Below are positions 7,520 through 16,182 of a stretch of 64,000 bases of DNA, one piece after another. Origin of the DNA: Phycisphaerae bacterium (GTDB lineage: Bacteria > Planctomycetota > Phycisphaerae > UBA1845); contig JAGFJJ010000045.1 in NCBI GenBank assembly GCA_024102815.1, positions 62,001 to 126,000 of the forward strand, read 5' to 3'. Within the stretch, counting starts at the first letter, position 1. Each line of letters starts with the position of its first letter. The notes under the pieces are model-generated. The model ran no database searches. It saw nothing but the letters and a program-made list of their open reading frames with translations, and was not told the origin of the DNA. Made by a program: the position numbers and the translations under genes.

Positions 7520-7972
7520 ATGATACGCGCCCGGGCGGTCCTGATTGGGACACTGCTCGTTGTTGTTGTGGCATCCGTCCTCTACGCCGCGGCGGGGACC
7601 TCGGCCGACTACGTCGCGGTTCACGCGACCATCGATGCCTACTTCGAGGGCGCGGCGACGGCGAAGGCCGGGCCGTTCGAGAAGGCGTGGGATCTCGACG
7701 CCGGCCGGATGGTCTTCGTCCGCACGGTTGACGGTGTTGACTCGGTCCAGTCGGTGCCCGTGCATGACGCCATCCAGCACTGGACGTCTCGACCCGCGGA
7801 AGAGTCCTGGGGAAAGGTGCTCTCGATCGACATCATCGACGGGCGCATGGCCGTGGCCAAGGTGGAGATGCTCTATCGCGGACACATCTATGTTGACATG
7901 CTGTCGCTGTACAAGATCAACGGCGAGTGGAAGATCGTGAATAAGACGTTCGTGCGTCGGGGAGAGCCGTAG
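7520..7972 (+). CDS. Secreted NTF2-like (lumazine-binding/SnoaL-like) small protein
   Basis: A 150-residue product with an N-terminal hydrophobic signal (about 1-25, ending YAAAG). The rest looks like the cone-shaped NTF2 fold: an initial helix (VAVHATIDAYFEGAATA) and C-terminal strands ending INGEWKIVNKTFVRR, as in putative lumazine-binding or SnoaL-like families. Residues AWDLDAGRMVFV fit that comparison. ATG 7520 is chosen because GGAGACTT lies just before it and because it begins the signal peptide; an upstream ATG would overlap the preceding gene. No catalytic residues are evident. It probably shares a transcript with the aspartyl-protease-like gene. Confidence 0.65.
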   Translation: MIRARAVLIGTLLVVVVASVLYAAAGTSADYVAVHATIDAYFEGAATAKAGPFEKAWDLDAGRMVFVRTVDGVDSVQSVPVHDAIQHWTSRPAEESWGKVLSIDIIDGRMAVAKVEMLYRGHIYVDMLSLYKINGEWKIVNKTFVRRGEP

Positions 7973-7985
7973 TGGCACAAACGAA

Positions 7986-8579
7986 TCACGTGCCTGAACC
8001 AAATGGGAGTCGAGGCCATGGAGCTTTGGTCTCGCCGCACCAATGGGCTGTGGTACCCAGCGGATCGACGTCGACCCGAACGCAGACGTGGTCGTAGGTC
8101 TTCGTGTAGCCTACTTTCCCGTCGATGTCGAACTCCCGGAATTCGTATTCGAACTGGATTTCATGCCGCCCGACACCGAGTGTGGGACACAACAAATCGA
8201 ACGCCGAACCCCAGGACATGCTACAGAATCCGAACTCGTAGAGTTCGCATGGCGCTTGCACGCCATCGATCCGACATTCGGTCAATTTCTCGCCGGTCCT
8301 TATTTTCATCGGGCGGCTCCCGATCTGATCCCCTGCAACAAGGAAGCCTATAGAGAAGCCCAAAGTGTCATTGGACGCCCAAACCGCGGAAACCTCGTCC
8401 TCATTGATTACCCCACGCCCTGGAACGCATTGGGCATTGCCACGCTCCATAATCGTCGGCCATTTAGTTGTCGTTGCCTTCTGGGTCAGTGGCGTCGAAG
8501 CCGTCCTTCCGTCCGCAACGCAGCCCGGGAGAATCAGTAACATGCCAGCGCCTAACCATGATAGTGTCGCACATCGCAT
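7986..8579 (-). CDS. Lipoprotein of unknown function
   Basis: A 197-residue protein starting MRCATLSWLGAGMLLILPGC, a clear lipoprotein signal with a lipobox ending at Cys20. A GGAG ribosome site seven bases before this ATG favours it over an in-frame start 42 bases upstream. The mature part has several paired cysteines (ECRIDGVQAPCE, FCSMSWGSAFDLLCP, VCVRVD) and beta-type sequence (HEIQFEYEFREFDIDG), suggesting a small disulphide-stabilised domain. It lies convergent to the 7520 gene with only 13 bases between stops. Codon choice appears less GC-rich than in the neighbouring housekeeping genes. I do not recognise the family. Confidence 0.65.
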   Translation of the reverse strand: MRCATLSWLGAGMLLILPGCVADGRTASTPLTQKATTTKWPTIMERGNAQCVPGRGVINEDEVSAVWASNDTLGFSIGFLVAGDQIGSRPMKIRTGEKLTECRIDGVQAPCELYEFGFCSMSWGSAFDLLCPTLGVGRHEIQFEYEFREFDIDGKVGYTKTYDHVCVRVDVDPLGTTAHWCGETKAPWPRLPFGSGT

Positions 8580-8627
8580 GACGGGTCTCCGCAAATCGGG
8601 AATCTCGCTTGAGTGTTCCACCCGATT

Positions 8628-9299
8628 CTACACCTCTCTCAGCGTGTAGGTCTCGGACCGTACCAGAAGCATGCGCAGTTGCTCGTGCCTGGGCTTGGGG
8701 CCGATCGCGCGGATGTCGAAGATCAGCTTGCCCTCATCCTCGTGGAAGGCTCGCTTGCGGACGGACAGGCCGGCGTCGCGAAAGAGGGCGTCCACGCGGT
8801 CCAGGACGTCGTCGGACTTGGCCGTGGCGATGCGGAATTCCTGGATGTCGCGGTGCTCACCAATAACATATTCGACGCGATTGAAGAGCATCAGCGTGAT
8901 CAGGATGACGCCCGTTCCTCCGCCGGCCAGGCCGAGCTCGCCGAATCCGCAGGCCATGCCGATGGCCGCCACCGCCCAGATGCTCGCCGCGGTGGTGAGC
9001 CCGGTGACGCTGCCGCCCTCGCGGAGGATGGCTCCGGCTCCGAGGAAGCCGATGCCGCTGACGATCTGGGCGGCGATCCGCGTGGACTGCTGCTCGGGTC
9101 CACCCACGGACTCGGATACCAGCGTAAATACGCACGCTCCCAGGCAGATGAGGACGATGGTGCGAAACCCCGCGGGCTTGTCGCGCAGTTCGCGCTCCAG
9201 CCCGACGATTCCACCGAGGACCACGGCCGCAAGGAGGTACACCACCTGATTGAGGTCGGGGAGAGTCGCGGCGGCGAGGAAGTCAGTGACGTAAGACAT
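8628..9299 (-). CDS. MgtC/SapB-family membrane protein
   Basis: About 223 residues with four to five membrane helices. Family hallmarks are GGIVGLERELRDKPAGFRTI near residue 30 and the stretch IVSGIGFLGAGAILREGG followed by GLTTAASIWAVAAIG. The C-terminal roughly 75 residues form a small soluble regulatory domain. MgtC-type proteins are linked to magnesium homeostasis or modulation of ATP synthase in pathogens; the role in environmental bacteria is unclear. ATG 9299 is preferred; the upstream in-frame start is a TTG without a ribosome site. No magnesium-responsive leader is evident upstream, where a dispersed hairpin repeat lies instead. Confidence 0.88.
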   Translation of the reverse strand: MSYVTDFLAAATLPDLNQVVYLLAAVVLGGIVGLERELRDKPAGFRTIVLICLGACVFTLVSESVGGPEQQSTRIAAQIVSGIGFLGAGAILREGGSVTGLTTAASIWAVAAIGMACGFGELGLAGGGTGVILITLMLFNRVEYVIGEHRDIQEFRIATAKSDDVLDRVDALFRDAGLSVRKRAFHEDEGKLIFDIRAIGPKPRHEQLRMLLVRSETYTLREV

Positions 9300-9344
9300 G
9301 AGTGAGCTTACCAAAGAAGCGGGGTAGACCGTACCCGCGGCCTA

Positions 9345-9418
9345 TTCTATCACTTTCGCGCAGGCTTCAAGCCTGCGGGTCGGAAGAGGTGCATCGGGGG
9401 AACGCACGATGCCACGAT
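9345..9418. repeat. Dispersed hairpin repeat, copy a
   Basis: ATTCTATCAC is followed by CGCAGGCTTCAAGCCTGCG (9359-9377), a near-continuous inverted repeat, and GGTCGGAAGAGGTGCATCGG. The same order of words recurs at 10503-10548 and, diverged, at 9862-9913. It fills the gap between the MgtC-like gene and the zinc-ribbon gene. Confidence 0.65.
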
Positions 9419-9442
9419 TATGGAAAGGGCGGATCGTACCCT

Positions 9443-9799
9443 CTACTCGAGTCTTGAGCGGAGTTCCTTGCCGCATTCGGGGCAGCACGAGGACGTATAG
9501 AGCTTGGCGATGACCTGCTCTGCGAGGCTCATGGAGCGCGTGAAGGCCCAGATCATGCCTGCGGACGCGGTAATGACCAACCAGAATCCCAAGTCCTTTT
9601 CAAACTCGTGCCAGCTCACCTTTCCTTGCGCTAACTGCCAAGCGCCCATCGAAACAATTACTACGGCGCCGACAGCCGTCACAACAAAGCACTCGAGTAA
9701 GAACCGCCGGGCGCGCGTCTTGGTCTGCGCGTGTGCCCTGCTTTGGTCAATGAATTTTCGTTCCTCGGCCGTGAGCCCGCCAAGCGATAGAACTTCCAT
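9443..9799 (-). CDS. Small membrane protein with C-terminal zinc ribbon
   Basis: A 118-residue protein beginning MEVLSLGGLTAEERKFIDQ, with two hydrophobic helices (about 40-60 and 75-95) and a tail CCPECGKELRSRLE carrying a CxxC knuckle. Only one knuckle is plain, with CC just before it. The ATG at 9799 is backed by GGGAGGAA eight bases upstream, so the longer frame extending to 9865 is rejected. It resembles, in layout only, the two small proteins at 16.5-17.2 kb. Function unknown; metal binding by the cysteines is an inference. Confidence 0.6.
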   Translation of the reverse strand: MEVLSLGGLTAEERKFIDQSRAHAQTKTRARRFLLECFVVTAVGAVVIVSMGAWQLAQGKVSWHEFEKDLGFWLVITASAGMIWAFTRSMSLAEQVIAKLYTSSCCPECGKELRSRLE

Positions 9800-9861
9800 T
9801 TGGTATTCCTCCCTTGTCGTGACCCGCGCCCGCCTGTTTCGAAGATCGGGCTGCGTCCGAC

Positions 9862-9960
9862 GCATATTTTATCGCGCCCGCGCAGACATTGGTCCGCGGC
9901 TCGGAAGAGGTGCGTCGGGGGACGCACCCTTCAACGACGGCCCGCATGGCGGACCCTGCG
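9862..9960. repeat. Dispersed hairpin repeat cluster, copy b
   Basis: The cluster contains ATTTTATCGCGCCCGCGCAG, then CGGCTCGGAAGA, then the hairpin GGTGCGTC-GGGG-GACGCACC (9909-9928), then GGCCCGCATGGCGGACC (9939-9955). It lies between two minus-strand genes and reaches the 3' end of the 9963 lipoprotein gene. Confidence 0.65.
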
Positions 9961-9962
9961 TC

Positions 9963-10367
9963 TTATTGAATCCCAGGAGGTGGCCTCGGGGTTTTCTCGT
10001 CCGGCCTCTTATCTCCAAGAGCGTACTTTTGCCACCGTCCGTTAGAACCTAATTCCCAGTAATACGTGCCAATGTCGGCGCTGTCCAACCAGATGCGATC
10101 CTCGGTGTCCCAGGCCACGTTCCACTTCAGTCGATCAGACGCGTCTGTTTGAATCCTGTCAATCACTTTTTCATTAGCATCATAAACGGTAAACACGAGG
10201 CAATAATACTGACCTGGTACCGCTTTACTCTTATTAACCGAAACCACAAGCGAGAATGCCCCGCTAGGAGAGACGATTGGTGGCCATTGGGAACGCCTAC
10301 ATCCAGGCACCGGAGTCACCATAGCGCCAAGCACGAGAAGGGTGAGCCATAATGGTTGACATTTCAT
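9963..10367 (-). CDS. Small lipoprotein of unknown function
   Basis: A 134-residue product beginning MKCQPLWLTLLVLGAMVTPV with a lipobox ending PGC near residue 23. The mature part has a beta-sandwich look (GAFSLVVSVNK, GQYYCLVFTVYD, LKWNVAWDTEDRIWL) and a proline-rich C-terminus (KTPRPPPGIQ). ATG 10367 is chosen because it begins the signal sequence and has GAGGA upstream; the frame extends further but without coding character. Its 3' end runs into the repeat cluster at 9862-9960. I do not recognise a family. Confidence 0.6.
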   Translation of the reverse strand: MKCQPLWLTLLVLGAMVTPVPGCRRSQWPPIVSPSGAFSLVVSVNKSKAVPGQYYCLVFTVYDANEKVIDRIQTDASDRLKWNVAWDTEDRIWLDSADIGTYYWELGSNGRWQKYALGDKRPDEKTPRPPPGIQ

Positions 10368-10482
10368 GATCGTCCTCGCCTGGTTACACCAAGCCCTCCG
10401 CGCTTCGCCATTAACGAGCGATCGAGCCGAATGGCCAACCCGTCGAGCGGTCCATCCCGGCGCACCGTTTGTAGTGATGTAG

Positions 10483-10672
10483 GTCGGGCCGCGCCCGACG
10501 TTCATTCTACCACGCTCGCGCAGGCTTCAAGCTTGCGGCTCAGAAGACGGTTCGCATCTTGCACAATACCGACGGAGGTCACAGCCCGTCATACGCAGTG
10601 TTGCGTCACGCGACTCACCCTACAAAATCCTCTTCCCCTGCGTAGCTCTTCCCTCCGTGCCTTCGTGCCTGC
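10483..10672. repeat. Dispersed hairpin repeats between lipoprotein and pruA genes, copy c
   Basis: This gap (10368-10674) has no gene. It holds GTCGGGC-CGC-GCCCGAC (10483-10499), then ATTCTACCACGCTCGCGCAG and CTTCAAGCTTGCGGCTCAGA (to 10548), parallel to copy a. Near the pruA stop is CTCCGTGCCTTCGTGCCT, the reverse complement of a word present inside purL. No terminator or promoter is evident. Confidence 0.65.
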
Positions 10673-10674
10673 TC

Positions 10675-12225
10675 CTACAATTTCTCCGTCACGCTCTTGC
10701 CTTGCAGGAACAGTTGCAGATAGTCCCGGCCGCCGGCTTTGGAGTCTGTGCCGGACATGTTGAAGCCGCCGAAGGGCTGCACGTCGACCAATGCCCCGGT
10801 GCACTTGCGGTTGAAGTAGAGGTTGCCCACGTGGAATTCGTGGCGGGCACGCTCCAGGCGCAGGCGGTCGGCGGAGTAGAGGGCGCCGGTCAGGCCGTAT
10901 TCCGTGCCGTTAGCGATGTCCAGTCCCTCGTCGAAGCTCTTGCAGGGGATGACGGCCAGCACCGGCCCGAAGATTTCCTCCTGGGCGATGCGGGCGTTGG
11001 GAGCGACGGCGTCGATGATCGTCGGGGGGATGAAGTAGCCCTTCTTGGGGATGTTGGTCTCGCCGAGGACCATGCGTCCCTCGCCCTTGCCGATCTTGAT
11101 GTACTCGTTGATCTTGCGATGGGCGGAGGCGTCGATGACCGCGCCCATGAAGAGATTCTCCGGCGTGACCGTGTCGCCGATGGTGAGCACCTTGGTGCGA
11201 TCGATGATCCGCTCCATGAGGCGGGCGTGAACGTCCTCGTGGACGATCAGGCGGCTGCAGGCCGAGCACTTCTGCCCCTGGAACCCGAACGCCGCGGCCA
11301 CCACGCCTTCCGCCGCAGCCTCGAGGTCGGCGGTCTCGTCCACGACAATGCAGTCCTTGCCGCCCATTTCCAGCACGGTGCGCTTGAGCCAGATCTGCCC
11401 GGGATGGACCTCGGCCGCCTTCTTGAAGATGCCGATACCCACTTCGCGCGAGCCGGTGAAGGAGATGAAGCGCGTCCTGGGATGTGACACCATCGTGTCA
11501 CCCACGGTGGCGCCGGGGCCGGGCACGAAGTTGAGGACGTGCGGCGGCAGGCCGGCCTGGTGCAGGCACTCGACCATTTTCGCCGCGACAACCGGCGCCG
11601 TGCTGGCGGGCTTGAGGCAGACGGTGTTGCCCGTGACCAGCGCGGCCGTGGTCATGCCCGTGCAGATCGCCAGCGGGAAGTTCCACGGCGGGATCACCAC
11701 GCCCACGCCGAGGGGCATGTAGCGGAGTTCGTTCTCCTCGCCGGGGAAGGGCGTGACGGGGTGAGCGCCCTTGAGCCGCATCATTTCCCGCCCGTAGAAG
11801 TCCATGAAGTCGATGGCCTCGCAGGCGTCGGCGTAGGCTTCGATCCAGGACTTGCTTTCCTCGTAGCACATCCATGCGGCGAATTCGTAGATGCGCCGGC
11901 GCATGATGGCCGCGGCCTTGATGAGGATGCGGGCCCGGGCGTCGGGATCCCAGCGGCTCCACTCGCGGAAGTTTTCGTGGGCGGATTTGACGGCGCGGTC
12001 GGCGAGGTCGGCGTTGGCCTTGGCAACGATGCCTACGACGCGGCCGGGATCGGCCGGCGAGGTGGACTGGAACGTGTCGCCGGGCAGGACTTTCTCGCCG
12101 TTGATCCAGAGGGGATAGCTCGCCCCGAGTTCGCCGGCGACTTTCTTCAGCGCGGCCAGCATCTTCGTGCGGGGGTTCTCCTGGCTGAAGTTCACGTAGG
12201 GTTCGGGGGAAAAGGGCATCAACAT
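10675..12225 (-). CDS. pruA: L-glutamate gamma-semialdehyde (1-pyrroline-5-carboxylate) dehydrogenase
   Basis: A 516-residue aldehyde dehydrogenase that oxidises glutamate semialdehyde to glutamate with NAD in proline or arginine breakdown. Visible features are IPPWNFPLA (178-186) for NAD binding, FTGSREVG (256-263), the catalytic base Glu286 in LEMGGK, and the nucleophile Cys320 in GQKCSACSR. Length and the N-terminal YVNFSQENPRT element match the monofunctional PruA/RocA group, with no proline dehydrogenase domain fused. ATG 12225 has AAGGA upstream; a longer frame to 12561 lacks coding character. No putA-type gene lies next to it, so the operon partner is elsewhere. Confidence 0.92.
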   Translation of the reverse strand: MLMPFSPEPYVNFSQENPRTKMLAALKKVAGELGASYPLWINGEKVLPGDTFQSTSPADPGRVVGIVAKANADLADRAVKSAHENFREWSRWDPDARARILIKAAAIMRRRIYEFAAWMCYEESKSWIEAYADACEAIDFMDFYGREMMRLKGAHPVTPFPGEENELRYMPLGVGVVIPPWNFPLAICTGMTTAALVTGNTVCLKPASTAPVVAAKMVECLHQAGLPPHVLNFVPGPGATVGDTMVSHPRTRFISFTGSREVGIGIFKKAAEVHPGQIWLKRTVLEMGGKDCIVVDETADLEAAAEGVVAAAFGFQGQKCSACSRLIVHEDVHARLMERIIDRTKVLTIGDTVTPENLFMGAVIDASAHRKINEYIKIGKGEGRMVLGETNIPKKGYFIPPTIIDAVAPNARIAQEEIFGPVLAVIPCKSFDEGLDIANGTEYGLTGALYSADRLRLERARHEFHVGNLYFNRKCTGALVDVQPFGGFNMSGTDSKAGGRDYLQLFLQGKSVTEKL

Positions 12226-12433
12226 GGCAGGGTCCTTTCCGTACTGGTATGGCCGCTGAAGCGACAACGTGTTTCCGGTTTCGAAGCGAGCGGCGGTGCA
12301 GCCGTGATCGCGGCGCGGGAGCGCCCCCGGCGGTTGCGCCGCCCGGTCCGTCTCGTCCTGTTGTTGTATCTTCCCGGCAAGAATCAGGCCAGCGTGAGGC
12401 GGGGTGGGGTACCCGCAGACGAGGATGTGTCGG

Positions 12434-13297
12434 TCAGATCGCTCGCTTTCGTAGTCGGCCGGCGATGAGGAAAAGCAGGATGCCGTAGGCGGTGCAAACG
12501 CCGAATATGGCGACGATTCCGAGTGGTCCGGCCAGCCTCTCGTATGCCGTGGGAATCGCATTGCATAGGCGGCCCAGGTAGATGCCCGCGGCGCTGGCGA
12601 CGCCGAGCACGACCAGCAGGATTCCGGCGAAGCGCGACCAGCCGCGTGCTCCGCGTCCCGACCAGAGTCCCAGCAGTCCCGCCAGGACGACGACGGTGCT
12701 CATGCCCTCGCGGACGTGGGCCGGTTTGAAGTGCCGGCCAAACTCCATCGCCACGCCGTATACGCGCCACGCGGCGTAAGCGAGCCCGAGCAACAGAAGG
12801 ACCAGTGCGACGGTTCGGATGGCTCCCCCCAGCGCGCGTCCCCAAGCGAGTCCGCCCGCCAAAGCCAGGACCGAGGCAGTAAGCACCGCAAGCACCGGCC
12901 AGGCGTAGCGCGTGACGCCGATGACGATCTGCGCCGTTCGGCCGACAATGATGGGCGCATCTTCCCCCCGGGGAACGATGCCCTCGATGCCTACGCGCCG
13001 CCCGTTCGAACCATTACTTGCGGCTCCGGGCAGCGCTCGAAACAGATTCGTATTGGCCTCGCTAAGCTGAATTGCGGGCGTCTTGAGCATGACCACCATG
13101 TACAGTTCGCGATCCACCTTCCAGGGGACAAACCAGCCGAGCCCCGCCGCGGCGGCGATACACAGCAATCCCACGAACATACTCAGCGCGGTGCCACCTC
13201 CGCCCGGCCGCACGGTCCGCGCAGGTCGAACCGACTTCGGGGCGCGCTTGCCCGTGGCGCTATATATGACCTTGATGTCCAACGGTGCGGTAGGCAT
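12434..13297 (-). CDS. Integral membrane protein of unknown function
   Basis: A 287-residue protein with about six membrane helices. The first helix (about 38-57) is followed by a roughly 65-residue soluble segment (58-125) holding an Asn/Gly-rich stretch and GIEGIVPRGEDAP. Five more helices follow in the C-terminal part, ending in a basic tail GRLRKRAI. The N-terminus is cytoplasmic by the positive-inside rule (KRAPKSVRPARTVR). The 208-base gap to pruA shows no promoter I would trust. I cannot assign a family. It sits 55 bases downstream of the M16 peptidase gene and may be transcribed with it. Confidence 0.65.
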   Translation of the reverse strand: MPTAPLDIKVIYSATGKRAPKSVRPARTVRPGGGGTALSMFVGLLCIAAAAGLGWFVPWKVDRELYMVVMLKTPAIQLSEANTNLFRALPGAASNGSNGRRVGIEGIVPRGEDAPIIVGRTAQIVIGVTRYAWPVLAVLTASVLALAGGLAWGRALGGAIRTVALVLLLLGLAYAAWRVYGVAMEFGRHFKPAHVREGMSTVVVLAGLLGLWSGRGARGWSRFAGILLVVLGVASAAGIYLGRLCNAIPTAYERLAGPLGIVAIFGVCTAYGILLFLIAGRLRKRAI

Positions 13298-13352
13298 TCA
13301 GAACCGGCTGTTATGAAGACGGCGCGCCGCGCGGGCGGCGCTCTTCCCCATT

Positions 13353-14612
13353 CTACCCCGAAACGACGGGCCAGTTTCGCGGTCCGACGCTGGCCAGATG
13401 GCCCTCCCCCTGAATGGGAAACGCCTCCAGGTAGGCCGCGATGGATTCCGCCGAAACCGCGTCCACTTCCGCAAGAATCTGGTCGACCGTTCGCGGCTTG
13501 CCCCGATATTCAATATCGTCCATGAGCTGGGTGAGGCGATGATACGGCACTTCACCCTCGACCGCCACGGAGGTCCGTCGCCGGTTCTTCACCCGCTCCA
13601 CCTCCTGCCGCGTGACGCCTTTCTCGTGGATTCGCCGCGCCTCGGATCGGATCGCCTCGACCAGCCGCTCGACGTTATCGGGCGGGCACGCCCCGTAGAG
13701 CATCATCGCGCCGCAGTCGGTGTAGTCGGCGTAATAGGCCCCCGCCCGGGAGCTGATTCCCGTCTGCACGATGTTCCAGAAGAAACGCGAGTTGTCGCCA
13801 CCGAGGATGGTGGCCAGTGCCGAGGCCTCTTCCGAGCGCGGGTCGGATGCGCTCACCGCCGGGAACGTGAGCACCACGATCTGCTGCTTGAAGCGGTCCA
13901 CCGGAAGAACGTCGACGCCGCCGCGAAGCGTGGGCAGCACGCGCTGCGGGACCGTTCCCGACATCGGCCAGGCTCCGCAGTACGACTCGGCCAGCTTGAT
14001 GACCTTCTGCGGATCGACGTTGCCCGCCACGATCAGCACCAGATTGTCCGGCGCGTAGTTCTTCTGGAAGTGGTTCCACATCTGGTCGCGGGTGAGCGCC
14101 TTCACGGTGGCGTCATAGCCGAGGATGGGCCAGGCCAGCGAGTGCCCGGCGAAGACCTTCTCCTGCACGAACTCGATCGCCACGTGGTCGAGGTTGTCCT
14201 TGGACATGGCGATCTCTTCCAGGACCACGTTCTTTTCGGTGTCGAATTCCTCCTGCGGGATCTTCGAGCGGATCATGTCGGAGAGCAGTTCGAGCTGCGG
14301 CTCGAGGTCGTTCGAGCGGACCCAGCCGTAGTAGACCGTGCGGTCCTCGCTGGTGAAGGCGTTGTACGAGCTGCCCATGCGGTCGAAGTCGATGGTGATC
14401 TCCCGCCAGGAGCGCTTGGCCGTGCCCTTGAACATCATGTGCTCGAGGAAGTGCGAGACGCCGGCCAGCTCCGGGGTTTCGTCGCGAGCGCCGACGCGTG
14501 CCAGGAACCCGACGGCCACGCTGCACACGTCGGGCATGCGCTCGATGACGATCCGCAGTCCGTTGGGCAGCGTGTGCATCGTATATGGATCAGTCATGCT
14601 CAATTTCTTCAT
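13353..14612 (-). CDS. M16 zinc peptidase, catalytic-type subunit
   Basis: About 419 residues of the M16B (pitrilysin/processing peptidase) family. The inverted zinc motif HFLEH (His54, Glu57, His58 counted from ATG 14612) is intact, with a downstream acidic ligand in the EEIAMSKDN region. The C-terminal half has the usual second domain, but its substrate-binding segment reads NSRFFWNIVQTGISSRAGAY, so the R...Y pair is not in its normal setting. The next gene upstream encodes a partner with the reverse pattern. Such pairs form heterodimers, as in Sphingomonas. ATG 14612 or 14597 are both possible; a hairpin repeat lies immediately upstream of the first. Confidence 0.88.
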   Translation of the reverse strand: MKKLSMTDPYTMHTLPNGLRIVIERMPDVCSVAVGFLARVGARDETPELAGVSHFLEHMMFKGTAKRSWREITIDFDRMGSSYNAFTSEDRTVYYGWVRSNDLEPQLELLSDMIRSKIPQEEFDTEKNVVLEEIAMSKDNLDHVAIEFVQEKVFAGHSLAWPILGYDATVKALTRDQMWNHFQKNYAPDNLVLIVAGNVDPQKVIKLAESYCGAWPMSGTVPQRVLPTLRGGVDVLPVDRFKQQIVVLTFPAVSASDPRSEEASALATILGGDNSRFFWNIVQTGISSRAGAYYADYTDCGAMMLYGACPPDNVERLVEAIRSEARRIHEKGVTRQEVERVKNRRRTSVAVEGEVPYHRLTQLMDDIEYRGKPRTVDQILAEVDAVSAESIAAYLEAFPIQGEGHLASVGPRNWPVVSG

Positions 14613-14618
14613 CCCTGT

Positions 14619-14774
14619 AGGGTGCGTCCCCGACGCACCTTTACCAGTTCTTTGTAGGGCATGCGGTCCGCATGCCTTCACTATTCAGGCTCCGGGTCAA
14701 ATATCGCGGTAAGAATCGCGACCGGCCGGACATTCTTCCCCTTCATTCCCCATTTCCCATACACAATTCCGCAT
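14619..14774. repeat. Two hairpin repeats and CATTCC-type repeat between the M16 genes
   Basis: TAGGGTGCGTCCCCGACGCA contains the first hairpin, GGTGCGTC-CCC-GACGCACC (14621-14639). GGCATGCGG-T-CCGCATGCC (14658-14676) is the second, also preceded by GTAG. Words such as ATTCCCCATTTCCCA and AATTCCGCATTCACTCC follow up to the stop of the upstream M16 gene. The arrangement separates two genes that are otherwise expected to be tightly linked. Confidence 0.65.
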
Positions 14775-16007
14775 TCACTCCGCCAGCGGCCTCGGACCCA
14801 GCGTCACCACGCAGAGATTCTCCCGGCGATGTTCGCCGAGATAACGCCGAATATCCTCGATCGTGACCCTCTGCACTTTCTCGATCTTCTCTTCCCGCGG
14901 CATCGGCCGGCCGTAGAAGAACAGGTCGTTTACCAGCTCCACGCAGCGCGATCGCGTCGAATCGCCGCGCGTCTCCTGTTGGGCCACGATACCCGTTACG
15001 GCTCGAATAAGTTCGTCCGGCTCGATGTCCTCGGCCAGCCGGTCCACCTCTCGGAGCAGCGTCGCGTAGGTCTTGTCGCAGCGCTCCGGCGTCGTGGAAG
15101 CGCCCAGAAAGATCATGCCCACGCCGCGCGGTATTTCCTGCCATGCGCTGACCCAGTAGACCAGGCCCAGCTTCTCGCGAACCTCGGTGAACAGTCGCCC
15201 GCTCATGCCGCCGGAAAGAATCCCCAGCATCACCTGCTGAATGGGGAAGTCATCGTGGATGGCATCCACACCCGGCCAGCAGATGCCGATCTGCTCCTGC
15301 TCGAGGTCCTTGTTGTAGTGCGTCCGACCTGCGGAGAATGAGGGCGAGAACGCGTCCCGTCCGGTCCGCGTCTTGTCGCCGAATCCGTCGAAGCAACGCT
15401 GGAGCACATCGGCCGCGCGAGCGGGATCGATCGCCCCGGCGAGGCTGACCACGATCCGTCCCGTGCCGAAGTGGGTGCGCCAGTGGCGGACGAGATCGTC
15501 ACGGGTGATTCGATCCAGGGTTTCCGATTCGCCGAGCGTATGGTGACCCAGCACCGGACCGAAGGCCTTCTCACCGATGTATTTGTCGGCCAGTCCCTGC
15601 GGATCGTCCTCCAGGGCGAGCAGTTCCTGCCGGGCGAGTTCGATGTTCGCGGTGAGCGACTCGGCCGGGAACGTCGGCGTGCGGATGATCTCGGCTTCGA
15701 GCTCCACGGCCTTTTCGAAATGGTCGGGGAGCACGGTGCAACTGAACGTCGTCGTCTCCCGCCCGGCGCCGATGCCCTGCCGGGCGCCGATGGCGTCGAA
15801 CGCGTCGGAGACTTCCTGCCCCGTGCGGCGTTCGGTGCCCTTGTCGATGGTCTCGCCGATCAGCCGGGCGAGCCCGTAGCGATCCGGCGTCTCCATCGCC
15901 GCCCCGGCCAAGACGCGGATCTGAAACGAGACCACGTGCCGCTGGGGCAGGGGCAGCACGGCGTACTCGATGCCGCACGGCAATGTGTCGTGAACGTACT
16001 CGGACAT
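14775..16007 (-). CDS. M16 peptidase-like partner lacking the zinc motif
   Basis: A 410-residue M16B homologue. Where the catalytic HxxEH should be, residues 47-55 read ARLIGETID, so zinc binding is lost. By contrast the C-terminal R/Y segment is canonical: GGMSGRLFTEVREKLGLVYW. Known two-subunit M16B peptidases split these roles, one chain giving zinc and the other the substrate-clamping Arg/Tyr pair. It lies upstream of the zinc-containing subunit on the same strand with 162 bases of repeats between. Together they are inferred to form one periplasmic or cytoplasmic peptidase; neither has an obvious signal peptide. Confidence 0.85.
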   Translation of the reverse strand: MSEYVHDTLPCGIEYAVLPLPQRHVVSFQIRVLAGAAMETPDRYGLARLIGETIDKGTERRTGQEVSDAFDAIGARQGIGAGRETTTFSCTVLPDHFEKAVELEAEIIRTPTFPAESLTANIELARQELLALEDDPQGLADKYIGEKAFGPVLGHHTLGESETLDRITRDDLVRHWRTHFGTGRIVVSLAGAIDPARAADVLQRCFDGFGDKTRTGRDAFSPSFSAGRTHYNKDLEQEQIGICWPGVDAIHDDFPIQQVMLGILSGGMSGRLFTEVREKLGLVYWVSAWQEIPRGVGMIFLGASTTPERCDKTYATLLREVDRLAEDIEPDELIRAVTGIVAQQETRGDSTRSRCVELVNDLFFYGRPMPREEKIEKVQRVTIEDIRRYLGEHRRENLCVVTLGPRPLAE

Positions 16008-16182
16008 GTCGGCTCCAGGACCCTCCGACCCCGGCCGGGACGATGCCCGCCGATCCGCGGAGGAAAGCCTTGGAGCCTAACGGCAGCGGGGAATAGCCGC
16101 AACGGGGGGTACGATCCCGGCGAGCGGCGTGGCATTAACCCTTGTAGCGTACGTCATCCAAGGCAGCTTTTTCTTGGGTGGC

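Noticed and set aside
12225..12561. N-terminal extension of pruA to 12561
   Set aside because: The extra 112 residues are low complexity and the internal ATG has a ribosome site and matches family start.
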